The notes below the pieces were generated by a model, which had not been told where the DNA came from, did not search any database, and was given only the letters and a program-made list of their open reading frames with translations. Below, one piece after another: positions 40,480-51,498 of a stretch of DNA of 62,931 nt. This DNA comes from Stenotrophomonas hibiscicola ATCC 19867 (GTDB taxonomy: Bacteria; Pseudomonadota; Gammaproteobacteria; Xanthomonadales; Xanthomonadaceae): assembly GCF_000382065.1 (NCBI RefSeq), contig NZ_KB907499.1, positions 505,561 to 568,491 on the forward strand, written 5' to 3'. Within the stretch, counting starts at the first letter, position 1. Each line of letters starts with the position of its first letter. The position numbers and the translations under genes are program-made.

Positions 40480-41713
40480 GCTGCTCGACGGATTGTGGCA
40501 GGCCAGCCTGTGGCTGGCGGTGGGCGCGGTCCTGCTGGCGGTAATGCGACCGCTGCTGGTGCGGATGGGCGGCGCGGGGCTGGCCTACCGCAGCTGGTGG
40601 CTGCTGCCGATGCTGCTGGTGGCACTGATGCTGCCGTTGCCGCAGGTTGCGTTGTTGCAGCAGGTACCCACGCTGCCGCTGAAAGTGATGCCCGGTGCCA
40701 TCGATGCTCTGAACGGGCCGTCGTTGCCATGGGCAGGGCTGTTGTTCGCGCTGTGGGCGCTGGGCGCGGGCATCTGCCTGCTGCGCGACCTGCGCGCACA
40801 ACTCCGTTTCGAACGGCGGATGGGTCCACTGACGCCGCGCACCGATGGCAGCTGGCAGGCCAGCGGCGATCCCGGCCTGCCCGCGCTGGTGGGCCTGTGG
40901 CGACCGCGCATCGTGGTCGGCCCGGCATTCGACCAGCAGTTCACCGCACAGGAGCAGAACCTGATCCTGCAGCACGAGCGCAACCACCGTCGCAACGGCG
41001 ATCACTGGGCCAACGGCGCGCTGCTGCTGGCGCGCGTGGTGTTCTGGTTCCACCCGCTGCTGCCATGGGCCGCACGCCGCTTCCTGCGCGATCAGGAACT
41101 GGCCTGCGATGCCCGCACCATCGGTCCGCAGCCTGCGCTGCGCGGCCTCTATGCCAGCACGCTGCTGAAGGCGCAGCTGGTCCACCCGGTTGCGCCCGCG
41201 GTTTGCCATTGGCGCAGCCAACCCGTGTTGAAGGAGCGTATCGCCATGTTGAAGCAGTCCAAGCGGAAGGCATTGCCGTGGGTGTCCGGGCAGGTGCTGG
41301 TGGTCGGGTTGTGTGTGGGCATGGGGGCGGTGGCATGGGCCAGCCAGGGCGGTGCGGCCGGTGGCACCCGGATCGGTGTCGAGCCGTTCGAACATGCGCA
41401 GGACGATGCGGCCAAGGCGGGGTTGGACCGGCCGATCCAGGTGGACAAGATGCCGCCGCCGTCCTATCCGAAGTCCGCCGTCGAGCAACGCCAGGTAGGC
41501 GTGGTCAATCTGCGCATCGAAGTGGATGCACAGGGCCATCCGACCGATGTGCGGGTACTCAGTGCGACCAATCCGGGGGTGTTCGACGCCGTCTCCGTCG
41601 CCGCCGCGCGCAGCTGGACCTATAGTCCCGCGGTGAAGAACGGCAAGCCGGTGGCCGGTGCCGTACGCATTCCGATCACCTACGCCATGGATGACACCGA
41701 GGACGCGAAGTGA
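40472..41713 (+). CDS. M56-family membrane peptidase with TonB C-terminal domain (BlaR1-like)
   Basis: This 413-residue protein is related to BlaR1/MecR1. Four membrane helices occur in the first 280 residues (two at the start, one near 88-110, one near 270-295). The cytoplasm-facing metallopeptidase domain has the zinc motif HERNH (H168-H172) and the third ligand E209 in DQELACD. Where BlaR1 has a penicillin-binding sensor, this protein has a TonB C-terminal domain (PPSYPKSAVEQRQVGVVNLRIEVD and SAARSWTYSPAVKNGKPV). It overlaps the repressor gene, and the downstream lipoprotein gene follows by overlap. Confidence 0.9.
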   Translation: MTELLDGLWQASLWLAVGAVLLAVMRPLLVRMGGAGLAYRSWWLLPMLLVALMLPLPQVALLQQVPTLPLKVMPGAIDALNGPSLPWAGLLFALWALGAGICLLRDLRAQLRFERRMGPLTPRTDGSWQASGDPGLPALVGLWRPRIVVGPAFDQQFTAQEQNLILQHERNHRRNGDHWANGALLLARVVFWFHPLLPWAARRFLRDQELACDARTIGPQPALRGLYASTLLKAQLVHPVAPAVCHWRSQPVLKERIAMLKQSKRKALPWVSGQVLVVGLCVGMGAVAWASQGGAAGGTRIGVEPFEHAQDDAAKAGLDRPIQVDKMPPPSYPKSAVEQRQVGVVNLRIEVDAQGHPTDVRVLSATNPGVFDAVSVAAARSWTYSPAVKNGKPVAGAVRIPITYAMDDTEDAK

Positions 41714-42273
41714 AGTCCGCGCCGCTGTTGATGATGGCAGCGCTGCTGGTGGGGTGTGCAACCCAGGATCGCCTGACCACCGTCGATACCCGCAGCGAGA
41801 ATGTCGGTCACCAGCGCCTGCAGCCGCAGGCGGGCGGCGGCAGTGGGCAGCTGCAGGTGTATTCGCTGGGTGCGACCGAGGGCTACCGGATGCCGCAACT
41901 GTACGCGGCACCGGACCCGGAGGTCGGGGATAGCGACCCGCGCGCGGAACTGGCGCCGACCACAATCTGCCTGCAGGTGGTGGTTGATGCCAACGGCGAC
42001 GTCGAGCGCAGCCTGCCATTGACCGATCGCCCGGAGTGCGCGGCAGGGGCTGCACGCGAGAACGCGCCCCTGCTGCAGGCTGCGCAGGAAGCCGTGGCGA
42101 TGTGGAAGTACTCGTCCGCAGCGGTCTGCCACTTCGCGGCCGGCAAGGTGCCTGCCGACCGCGGCGACTGCCGCGGCGCCGAGCGCGTCGAGCCGGTAGC
42201 GGTCACCCTGCAGTACGCCTTCACGTTCGAGATCGTGAAGGGACGGCACGTGGTGCGCACGCAGGGAAAATGA
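41710..42273 (+). CDS. Lipoprotein of unknown function with TonB-like C-terminal region
   Basis: This 187-residue lipoprotein has lipobox LLVGC, so C16 is the acylated residue. The GTG start at 41710 overlaps the preceding stop (GTGA). The segment TTICLQVVVDANGDVERSLPLTDRPEC, followed by AAQEAVAMWKYSSAAVC, recalls the TonB C-terminal fold of the preceding protein, and two further cysteines may pair. It is probably part of the same BlaI-controlled operon. No known function; the operon context suggests an envelope sensor or energy-coupling partner. Confidence 0.75.
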   Translation: MKSAPLLMMAALLVGCATQDRLTTVDTRSENVGHQRLQPQAGGGSGQLQVYSLGATEGYRMPQLYAAPDPEVGDSDPRAELAPTTICLQVVVDANGDVERSLPLTDRPECAAGAARENAPLLQAAQEAVAMWKYSSAAVCHFAAGKVPADRGDCRGAERVEPVAVTLQYAFTFEIVKGRHVVRTQGK

Positions 42274-42330
42274 CTGCTCGCGATGACCAGGATAGCGCCG
42301 GTCCACACCCGGCGGGCGCAGTGGCGTGGA

Positions 42331-43131
42331 TCAGGCCCCGCCCTGGATGTTGGCCTTCACCGCTGGCTGCATCAGCTTCGGTTCTTCCAGCGTCGCATCG
42401 CGGGCCTGGCGCACGCTGACGAACTCCGCCTCGGCCACGCCGTCGTGCACGTGGATATTGTGCGCGCGCTGTTCGCCGATGGTGGTCTCGTTGGCGAACC
42501 CGCGGCCACCCGGGCCGTAGTCGTGGCAGACGAATACGCGCGTCGCATCGGGCAGGGCCAGCAGACGCTGGATCGAGCGGTACAACTGCGCGGCATCGCC
42601 GCCCGGGAAATCGCAGCGGGCGGTGCCGCCATCGGGCATGAACAGCGAGTCGCCGGTGAACAGCGCATCGCCGATCAGATAGGCGATGCTGTCGCTGGTG
42701 TGGCCGGGCACGGCGATGACCTGACAGCGCAGTTCGCCCAGAGCGAAGGTCTCGCCATCGCTGAACAGGCGATCGAAGATCTCATCGGCGGCCGGAAGCT
42801 GCAGGCCGTAGCGCGGCGCAAAAGTGGCCTGCACCGCACGGATGCCTTCGCCGATGCCCAGCGTGGCCTGCGGAAAGCGGTGCTTGAGCCGGCGCCCTGC
42901 CGACACATGATCGGCGTGGGCATGCGTCTCCAGCAGCCAGCGCAGCTGCAGGCCTTGTTGTTCGATGGCATTCAGCACGTCGCGCAGCGGTGCTTCGCTG
43001 CTGGCGTCGGTATCCGGGTCGTAGTCCAGTACCGGGTCGATCAGCGCTGCCTCGCCACTGGCCGGGTCGCTGACCAGATAGCTGAAGGTGTTGCTGTCAC
43101 GGTGGAAGAACGACTGCACCTGGACCGACAT
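42331..43131 (-). CDS. MBL-fold hydrolase, persulfide dioxygenase/Blh-like
   Basis: This 266-residue metallo-beta-lactamase-fold protein carries THAHADH at residues 69-75, VPGHTSDS (the later His) near 139, and LFTGDSLFMPDGGTARCDFPGGDA, the pattern of ETHE1-type persulfide dioxygenases and the Blh proteins of the sulphide-responsive BigR system. It would oxidise persulfide to sulphite with one iron. No BigR gene is adjacent. It is single, convergent with the lipoprotein gene, and the start is the first ATG, with a GGAACG-like poor Shine-Dalgarno sequence. Confidence 0.85.
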   Translation of the reverse strand: MSVQVQSFFHRDSNTFSYLVSDPASGEAALIDPVLDYDPDTDASSEAPLRDVLNAIEQQGLQLRWLLETHAHADHVSAGRRLKHRFPQATLGIGEGIRAVQATFAPRYGLQLPAADEIFDRLFSDGETFALGELRCQVIAVPGHTSDSIAYLIGDALFTGDSLFMPDGGTARCDFPGGDAAQLYRSIQRLLALPDATRVFVCHDYGPGGRGFANETTIGEQRAHNIHVHDGVAEAEFVSVRQARDATLEEPKLMQPAVKANIQGGA

Positions 43132-43142
43132 TGGAACGCTCC

Positions 43143-43961
43143 TCAGCGCGTGCCGAGCACGCGGTTCAGCAACTGCGCCAGGTTCTCGCCGGCCAGTCGC
43201 AGCTGCGCTTCGGCCAGCGGCCGGTAGCGCTCGGTGTATTCATCACCGATCTTACGCGTGGCCGGATAAACGCCAGCTTGCATGGAAATGCGGCAGCTGG
43301 CCTCGGCCCAGGCCTGCGGGTCGCGCTGCGGGTTGGACTGGCGTGCCAGCTTCGGCGCGCGCTGGCTCTGCAGCAGCGGCAGGTAGCCGGCATCGTCCAG
43401 CTTGCGGGTGTTGAGCATGCCGCTGTCCCACAGCGAGTGCAGGTTCGTACCTCGGTTGCCGAACTGCAGCTGGAAATCGTTGCCGCCCTTGTCATGGGCG
43501 TAGCCGGCGTGCATCGGCTGGTGGATGTCACCCACCAGGTGCACGACGAACTTCAGCGCCTGCAGGCGCTCGCCGTCGGTCAGGCTGCGGTCGCCGAGGA
43601 TGGCACTCTGTGCTTTCAGTGCCTCGACAATGCAGTTGCCGCTTTTGCAGTGCTTCGGTGCTTCGTAGTGGCAGTTGTCTTCGGCGATGTTGACGTAGTG
43701 CCAACCGGCCGAGCGACGGCCCAGGCCGGGGTCCTTGGCGCGCAGCTGATCGGCCCAGGGCGCGATGCTGGCCAGGGTGGCGTCTGGCTCGGTGGCCAGC
43801 AGACGGTCCACTTCGGCGCGGGCGGCGGGGTTGAGGCGGGCGTCGGCGACTTCGGCAACCAGGCGGTGGCCTTGTGCGCCCCAGGCATGGGCCGGGGCGG
43901 AAGCGGACAGCAGGGCCGGCGCCAGGGCGGCGGCGAGGAACAGGGAGTGCAGGGCTTTCAT
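43143..43961 (-). CDS. S1/P1-type nuclease
   Basis: This 272-residue secreted zinc-dependent nuclease is of the S1/P1 family. A signal peptide ends at APAHA, and the mature protein starts WGAQGHRLVAEVA, so the required N-terminal Trp is residue 27. Further zinc ligands lie in SIAPWADQLRAKDPGL, HYVNIAEDNCHY and FVVHLVGDIHQPMHAGYAHDKGGNDF. It would cut single-stranded DNA or RNA and release 5'-nucleotides in the periplasm or outside, perhaps for phosphate or nucleotide scavenging. The ATG at 43961 is preferred to a GTG two codons earlier. Confidence 0.92.
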   Translation of the reverse strand: MKALHSLFLAAALAPALLSASAPAHAWGAQGHRLVAEVADARLNPAARAEVDRLLATEPDATLASIAPWADQLRAKDPGLGRRSAGWHYVNIAEDNCHYEAPKHCKSGNCIVEALKAQSAILGDRSLTDGERLQALKFVVHLVGDIHQPMHAGYAHDKGGNDFQLQFGNRGTNLHSLWDSGMLNTRKLDDAGYLPLLQSQRAPKLARQSNPQRDPQAWAEASCRISMQAGVYPATRKIGDEYTERYRPLAEAQLRLAGENLAQLLNRVLGTR

Positions 43962-44074
43962 GCGCACATTCTAGCGGGCCTCGGCAGGCCCGGGCTTGAT
44001 CACGCCTGGTGTTCGCCACGCGGCCTTGATGCGGCGGCCGCTAGGGTGGCCCGTGCACATGCGGGGAGGGGCCG

Positions 44075-45202
44075 ATGGCGATCACGGACAGGCGCATCAT
44101 GGCCGGGCATCCCGATGACGACGGGTTCGCTGCCGCGTTCGATGCCCAGGTGGTCTGGCGCATGCGCTGGGCCTGCGCCGTGGCCGGGGCGTTCTCGCTG
44201 GGCTTTGCCGTGCTCGATACCTACTGGTTGCCGCCGGACGTGCACGCGCCGGTGCTGCGCTGGCGGCTGGGCGTTCTGCTGCCGGCACTGCTGCTCGGCG
44301 TCGCGCTGACCTTCGTGCCGGTGCTGCGGCGCCACCTGCAGTGGCTGGGCGGCAGCGTCGTGCTGGTCAGCGGGCTGGCGCTGGTGACCATGATCTGGAC
44401 CGCGCACCGTGCCGGCGTGGACTACCCCTACGAAGGCATCAGCCTGTTCCTGTTGTTGAACTACTTTCTGTGCGGGCTGCGCTTCGGGGTAGCGACGCTG
44501 ACCGGAACCCTGATCGCGCTGGCCTTCGTGCTGGCCGAGCTGCAGGTGGGCCGGCACTGGGCGCAGATGCTGCAGAGCGTGATGTTCGTGCTGGCCAGCA
44601 ACCTGGCCGGCATTGTCGGCAGCTACATCTCCGAACGGCAGACGCGTGCAACGTGGCGGGCCGAGCAACGCCTGGATGCATTGGCCAACCACGATGGGCT
44701 TACCGGCCTGCTGAACCGGCGCGCCTTCGATCGCCAGGCCAACCAGATCTTCCAGCGCTATCTGCGTACACCGCATGCGCGTGGCGCACTGCGCATCGCC
44801 ATGATCGATATCGACTACTTCAAGCGCTACAACGACCACCACGGCCATCCCGCCGGTGACACCGTGCTGCATGCGGTGGCGACGACCCTGGCTGCTCAGC
44901 TGCGTGGTAGCGACTCGGTGGTGGCACGCTACGGCGGCGAAGAGTTCGTGGCGCTGGGGCACTGGGCGCCGGGACAACCGGAATCAGCGCCGTTCGAGCA
45001 GCTTCGGCAACAGGTGCAGGCGCTGGCGATCGCACATGTCGATTCGGATGCGGCCCCGGTGGTGAGCGTGAGCATCGGTGTGGCACGCTGGCATGATGAT
45101 GGTGGCGATACGCTGGAACAGGCATTGGCGCGGGCCGATGCAGCGCTGTACCGCGCCAAGGAAGGCGGCCGCAACCGGGTGGAAGTGGCGCCGGATCAAT
45201 AA
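44075..45202 (+). CDS. Membrane-bound diguanylate cyclase
   Basis: This 375-residue protein has six predicted N-terminal membrane helices (about residues 28-195) without a recognised sensory domain and a C-terminal GGDEF domain with the active motif YGGEEF, plus LANHDGLTGLLNRRAFDR and MIDIDYFKRYNDHHGHPAGD. It should make cyclic di-GMP. The RGSD upstream of GGEEF is six residues away instead of the usual five, so the allosteric inhibitory site may be misplaced. GGGGAGGGG before the ATG supports the start. It is a single gene, followed by SMAG repeats. Confidence 0.93.
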   Translation: MAITDRRIMAGHPDDDGFAAAFDAQVVWRMRWACAVAGAFSLGFAVLDTYWLPPDVHAPVLRWRLGVLLPALLLGVALTFVPVLRRHLQWLGGSVVLVSGLALVTMIWTAHRAGVDYPYEGISLFLLLNYFLCGLRFGVATLTGTLIALAFVLAELQVGRHWAQMLQSVMFVLASNLAGIVGSYISERQTRATWRAEQRLDALANHDGLTGLLNRRAFDRQANQIFQRYLRTPHARGALRIAMIDIDYFKRYNDHHGHPAGDTVLHAVATTLAAQLRGSDSVVARYGGEEFVALGHWAPGQPESAPFEQLRQQVQALAIAHVDSDAAPVVSVSIGVARWHDDGGDTLEQALARADAALYRAKEGGRNRVEVAPDQ

Positions 45203-45232
45203 TCGACTGAAAGGCGGCCCGTTCATGCTTCT

Positions 45233-47259
<2,027 letters not shown>

Positions 47260-47281
47260 GGCCGGCGAAGATCGCACGCGG

Positions 47282-47309
47282 ACCCCGGCCTGGCCGGGGT
47301 TCGTCGTTT
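47282..47309 (+). terminator. Probable terminator of gapA
   Basis: ACCCCGGCC and GGCCGGGGT arms are followed by the weak T-tract TCGTCGTTT. Confidence 0.6.
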
Positions 47310-47368
47310 ATGGGGCCGGCCCTGTCGTAGCATGGCCCGGTCGACCGCTGCCGCTGGGGCGCGGGATT

Positions 47369-47394
47369 GCAATGGAAGCATGCAATGGAAGCAT
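47369..47394 (+). repeat. Tandem 13-bp duplication at the DUF2339 start
   Basis: GCAATGGAAGCAT occurs twice in direct succession (47369-47381 and 47382-47394). The first copy gives an out-of-frame ATG at 47372, the second the in-frame ATG at 47385. Confidence 0.9.
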
Positions 47395-50060
47395 TGATAG
47401 CCCTGGTGGTACTGGTTCTGCTGGCCATCCCGCTGCTGCTGGTGGTGGCGCTGGTGATGATTGCTGGCCTGCGCCGCCGTGTGGCCGCGCTGGAAGCCGC
47501 CATGGCTGCCGCGCCGGCCGCCCGGCCGGTTGCAGCCGAGCCTGCGCCGGAACGGTCTGCGCCCCTGCCTGTGGCCGGCGCCGATCCGCCGTTCCTGCGG
47601 CCGGTGGCAGCTGCCGCACCGCCTCCGCCCCAGCCAACGCCACCGCCGGTGCGCGAAGCGGTGTCTGCGGCAGTGGAGGCGCCGCGCCCGGTCGCACCAC
47701 CGCCGGTGCCACCCGCGCCGGTGCAGCCGCCGTTGCCCCCCGAACCGGCACTGCCCAACTTCATCGAGCGCGGCATTGGCGCGGTCAAGCGTTGGTTCAC
47801 CGAGGGCAACGTGCCGGTCAAGATCGGCATGCTGGTACTGCTGGCCGGTGTTGCTGCGCTGTTGAAGTACGTCAGCGACCAAGGTTGGCTGGTGTTGCCG
47901 ATCGAGCTGCGCCTGGCCGGCGTCACGGTGGGTGCACTGGGCCTGTTGGCGTTCGGCTGGCATCAGCGCGAGCGCCGGCGCCTGTTCGCGCTGGCGCTGC
48001 AGGGCGGTGCCATCGGCGTGCTGCTGTTGACCATCTTCGCCGCGTTCAAGCGGTTCGAGCTGCTCAACCCGGGGTTTGCCTTCGCCAGTTCGATTGCGCT
48101 GGTGGCTGGGCTGTGCGTGCTGGCGGTGGTGCAGAACTCGCGCACGTTGGCGGTGCTGGGCATCCTCGCCGGCTTCATGGCACCGCTGTGGCTGTCCACC
48201 GGCAGTGGCAACCACGTGGGGCTGTTCAGCTACTACGCGGTCCTCAACGCTGGCATCTTCGCCATCGCCTGGTTCCGTCCGTGGCGTGCGCTGAACCTGC
48301 TTGGCTTCGCTTTTACCTTCGGCATCGGTACGTTCTGGGGCGTGTTGCAGTACGCGCCGGACAAGTTCAGCAGCACCGAGCCGTTCCTGCTGCTGTTCTT
48401 CGCCTTCTACCTGTTGATCCCGCTGCTGTACGCGCGCCGGCAGCCCGCCGGGCGACGTGACCTGGTCGACGGCAGCCTGGTGTTCGGCACGCCCCTGGTC
48501 GCCTTCTCGATGCAGGCGGGCATGCTGCACGAGCAGCCGATGACGCTGGCGCTGTGCGCGCTGGGCCTGGCGGCGATCTACGCGGTACTGGCGCGGGCGC
48601 TGATCGCGCGCGCGTCGTACACGGTGCTGGCGCAGTCGCATGCGGTGCTGGCGGTGGGCTTCGCCACGCTGGCGGTGCCACTGGCACTGTCTGCGCGCGC
48701 CACCGGCGCGGTGTTCGCGCTGGAAGGTGCGGGCCTGGCCTGGCTGGGCCTGCGCCAGAAGCGCTGGCTGCCGCAGGTGTCCGGTGCGCTGCTGCAGATC
48801 GGCGCCGCGTTCGCCTTTGTGGCAGGCGCCGACCACTGGCTCGACGACGCCCGCTTCCTGCTCAACCCGACCGCCATCGGTGCGTTGCTGCTGGCCCTGG
48901 CCGGGTTCGCCTCGGCGTGGAGCTACCAGCGCAGGGTGCGCCACGAGATCGCACTGGTTTACTACCTGTGGGGCCTGCTGTGGTGGCTGGGGGGGCTGGT
49001 GCACGAGATCTTCCGCTTCTTCCCGCACCGCACCCAGGCCGACGCGCTGCTTGTGCTGGTCGCAGCCACGGCCTGGCTGGCGGCTGAAGTGCAGCGCCGC
49101 CAGCCGGCACGCGCGCTGGGCGTCACCGCGCTGGCGATGCTGGCCCTGGGCTTCCCGCTGGCGCTGATGCAGAGCGATGCGCACCAGCAGCCGTTCGCCG
49201 GCTATGGCGCGCTGGCCTGGGCGGTGTTCGCGGCGCTGGGCGTCCGTACGTTGCTGTGCCTGCGCCAGGGCGGCAACACCGTGGCACGTATCGCGCAGTT
49301 CCTGTGGTGGCTGCTGTGGCCGTCGCTGCTTTCGCTGCTGGCCCTGTGGGGCGGTGGCGAGGCCGGGCTGGCACAGGGCTGGACGCTGCTGCTGTTCACG
49401 CTGCCGTGGCTGCTGATGGCGGCGCTGTCGTTGTGGCGCTGGGACGCACTGCGGTGGCCCCTGGGGGCTGCCTTCGACAGCGTGCGCCTGCCGTTGCAGT
49501 GCGTGCTGTTCGGCCTGCTGTCCGCAGGCTGGCTGTTCGGCCAGTTGCTGCCGGGTGACGCAGCGCCGCTGCCGTGGCTGCCGGTGTTGAACCCGGCCGA
49601 GCTGGGGCAGTGGTTGAGCCTGGCGCTGCTGGCGCGCTGGCTGTACAGCGGGCAGGCGCCGCAGGCACTGGTGAAGATCCGGCTGCCGCTGTTGGCATTG
49701 GCCACCTTCGTCGCGCTGACCAGCCTGGTGCTGCACGGCGTGCATCAGTGGGGCGGCCTGTCGTGGAGTTCGTCGATGATGCGTTCCAGCCTGGCGCAGA
49801 CCAGCCTGACCGTGCTGTGGAGCGTGCTCGGCGTGATCGCCTGGGTATGGGGTTCGCGCCGCGGCCAGCGCGTGTTGTGGATGGTCGGTGCCGTGCTGAT
49901 GGGTGTGGTACTGGCCAAACTGGTCATTGTTGATCGCCAGCACCTGGGCAACCTGCTGGGCATTGCATCGTTCATCGCCTACGGCCTGCTGTGCACGGTC
50001 GTGGGTTATCTGGCACCGGCACCGCCGAGCGCGGCGCCGACCGTGGAGGAAAAACAATGA
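47385..50060 (+). CDS. DUF2339 multi-pass membrane protein
   Basis: This protein of about 891 residues starts with a hydrophobic helix and an Ala/Pro-rich disordered region (about residues 30-120). More than twenty hydrophobic segments then run to the end, a pattern and length typical of the DUF2339 family. The conserved entry FIERGIGAVKRWFTEGNVPVKIGMLVLLAGVAALLKYVSDQG is visible (partly quoted). The function of the family is unknown; it may act in the cell envelope. The ATG at 47385 is preferred to the upstream TTG at 47367. It overlaps the DUF3999 gene by four bases. Confidence 0.88.
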   Translation: MEALIALVVLVLLAIPLLLVVALVMIAGLRRRVAALEAAMAAAPAARPVAAEPAPERSAPLPVAGADPPFLRPVAAAAPPPPQPTPPPVREAVSAAVEAPRPVAPPPVPPAPVQPPLPPEPALPNFIERGIGAVKRWFTEGNVPVKIGMLVLLAGVAALLKYVSDQGWLVLPIELRLAGVTVGALGLLAFGWHQRERRRLFALALQGGAIGVLLLTIFAAFKRFELLNPGFAFASSIALVAGLCVLAVVQNSRTLAVLGILAGFMAPLWLSTGSGNHVGLFSYYAVLNAGIFAIAWFRPWRALNLLGFAFTFGIGTFWGVLQYAPDKFSSTEPFLLLFFAFYLLIPLLYARRQPAGRRDLVDGSLVFGTPLVAFSMQAGMLHEQPMTLALCALGLAAIYAVLARALIARASYTVLAQSHAVLAVGFATLAVPLALSARATGAVFALEGAGLAWLGLRQKRWLPQVSGALLQIGAAFAFVAGADHWLDDARFLLNPTAIGALLLALAGFASAWSYQRRVRHEIALVYYLWGLLWWLGGLVHEIFRFFPHRTQADALLVLVAATAWLAAEVQRRQPARALGVTALAMLALGFPLALMQSDAHQQPFAGYGALAWAVFAALGVRTLLCLRQGGNTVARIAQFLWWLLWPSLLSLLALWGGGEAGLAQGWTLLLFTLPWLLMAALSLWRWDALRWPLGAAFDSVRLPLQCVLFGLLSAGWLFGQLLPGDAAPLPWLPVLNPAELGQWLSLALLARWLYSGQAPQALVKIRLPLLALATFVALTSLVLHGVHQWGGLSWSSSMMRSSLAQTSLTVLWSVLGVIAWVWGSRRGQRVLWMVGAVLMGVVLAKLVIVDRQHLGNLLGIASFIAYGLLCTVVGYLAPAPPSAAPTVEEKQ

Positions 50061-51433
50061 AGACGTGGAGCAGGGCGCTGCTGCCGGCGATGTTCGGCAT
50101 GCTGGCCGCCGTCACCGCACAGGCTGCCGATTACCGTACCCAGTACGCCGAACAGTGGCCGCTGACGTTGTCCAGCGCACAATCGGGTGCCTACCGTGTC
50201 GTGCTGGAACCGGCGATCTACCGTCGCTCCGGTAGCGCAGACCTGGGTGACGTGCAGGTGTTCAATGCCGCCGGCCAATCGTTGCCGTCGGCATTGCTCG
50301 CGCCGGACCAGCCGCTGGCACAACCGCCGGTGCAGCGGGAACTGCCGTGGTTCGCGTTGCCGCCGCTGGCCGAAGCACAGCGTAACGACCTGCAGTTGCT
50401 GACCGAGCGCGATACCGATGGCCGTGTCCGTCGCGTGGAAGCACGTGTGACTGGCGGTGCAAGGGCCAACGGGCAGGGCGGCTGGCTGATCGACGCCAGT
50501 GTGCTGGGCCAGCAGCCGCTGGCGGCGCTGGTACTGGATTGGGCCGACAGTGGCCAGCCGTTGCAGGCTCAGGTGCAGCTGGACGTCAGCGACGACCTGC
50601 AGCATTGGCGTGCACTTGGCCGCGACATTCCGCTGGTGGACCTGCAGCGCGCCGGCAAGCGCCTGCTGCAGCGCCGCCTGCAGGTGGATGGGGAAGCGCG
50701 CTATCTGCGCGTGCTGGCGCAGGGCGATGCGCGTCTGCCGACGCTGCGCAGCGTACTGGCCGAGCTGCCGCCGGCACCGGCCACACTGCCATGGGAGTGG
50801 TTGTCGCTGGCACCGACCTCGAAGGGCAAGGGCGAGTACACCTTCGAGATGGATGGCCGCTTCCCGGCGGCACGTGCCGACGTGGCCAGCACCGACAACA
50901 GCCTGGTGCAGTGGACATTGTTCAGCCGCGATGACCAGAGCGCGGAATGGCAGCGCCGCAGTGCACCGTGGATTGCCTATCAGCTGCAGCAGGGTGCGCA
51001 GGGCCAACGGCAGCAATCGGCCGCGCAGCCGCTGGGCGGGGTGCATCGGGATCGCTATTGGAAGCTGGTGGCGAACCCCGCCGAAACGGCAACCGCACCC
51101 ACCCTGCGCCTGGGTTATCAACCCGAAGTGCTGGTGTTCCTGAGCCAGGGTGCAGCGCCGTATGCACTGGCGGTGGGCAGCGCGACCGCGCGCCGCATGG
51201 AAGCGCCGATTGGTGTGCTGATCGAGGAACTGCGCCAGCGCAATGATCCGTCGTGGCAGCCGACGCTGGCGCGCCTGGAAGGCAGTCCGGAACCGCTGGC
51301 CGGCGATGCGGCGCTGAAGCCGCAGCACGATTGGAAGGCGTGGTTGCTGTGGGTGCTGCTGGGGCTGGGTGTGTTGGTTGTTGGCGGCCTGGCGGTCAGC
51401 CTGCTTCGGCAGAAGCCGGCGCCTTCGGCGTAG
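50057..51433 (+). CDS. DUF3999 membrane protein
   Basis: This 458-residue protein has a signal peptide ending at AQAA, a large periplasmic beta-rich region (QWPLTLSSAQSGAYRVVLEP; LQAQVQLDVSDDLQHWRALGR; RVLAQGDARLPTLRSVLAEL) and a C-terminal membrane helix (WKAWLLWVLLGLGVLVVGGLAVSLLRQ). This is the DUF3999 layout, always found next to DUF2339 genes, as here by a four-base overlap. The pair probably forms one envelope complex of unknown function. Confidence 0.85.
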   Translation: MKTWSRALLPAMFGMLAAVTAQAADYRTQYAEQWPLTLSSAQSGAYRVVLEPAIYRRSGSADLGDVQVFNAAGQSLPSALLAPDQPLAQPPVQRELPWFALPPLAEAQRNDLQLLTERDTDGRVRRVEARVTGGARANGQGGWLIDASVLGQQPLAALVLDWADSGQPLQAQVQLDVSDDLQHWRALGRDIPLVDLQRAGKRLLQRRLQVDGEARYLRVLAQGDARLPTLRSVLAELPPAPATLPWEWLSLAPTSKGKGEYTFEMDGRFPAARADVASTDNSLVQWTLFSRDDQSAEWQRRSAPWIAYQLQQGAQGQRQQSAAQPLGGVHRDRYWKLVANPAETATAPTLRLGYQPEVLVFLSQGAAPYALAVGSATARRMEAPIGVLIEELRQRNDPSWQPTLARLEGSPEPLAGDAALKPQHDWKAWLLWVLLGLGVLVVGGLAVSLLRQKPAPSA

Positions 51434-51498
51434 GTTCCGGCGAACGGCGCAGCCCCTCGTGGGTGGGCGGTTGGTCGCGTAAAGCAAAAGCCGTGCTT

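Noticed and set aside
40472..41713. BlaR1 beta-lactam sensor
   Set aside because: No penicillin-binding domain with SxxK/KTG is present; the C-terminus is a TonB domain, so a beta-lactam sensor call is not supported.
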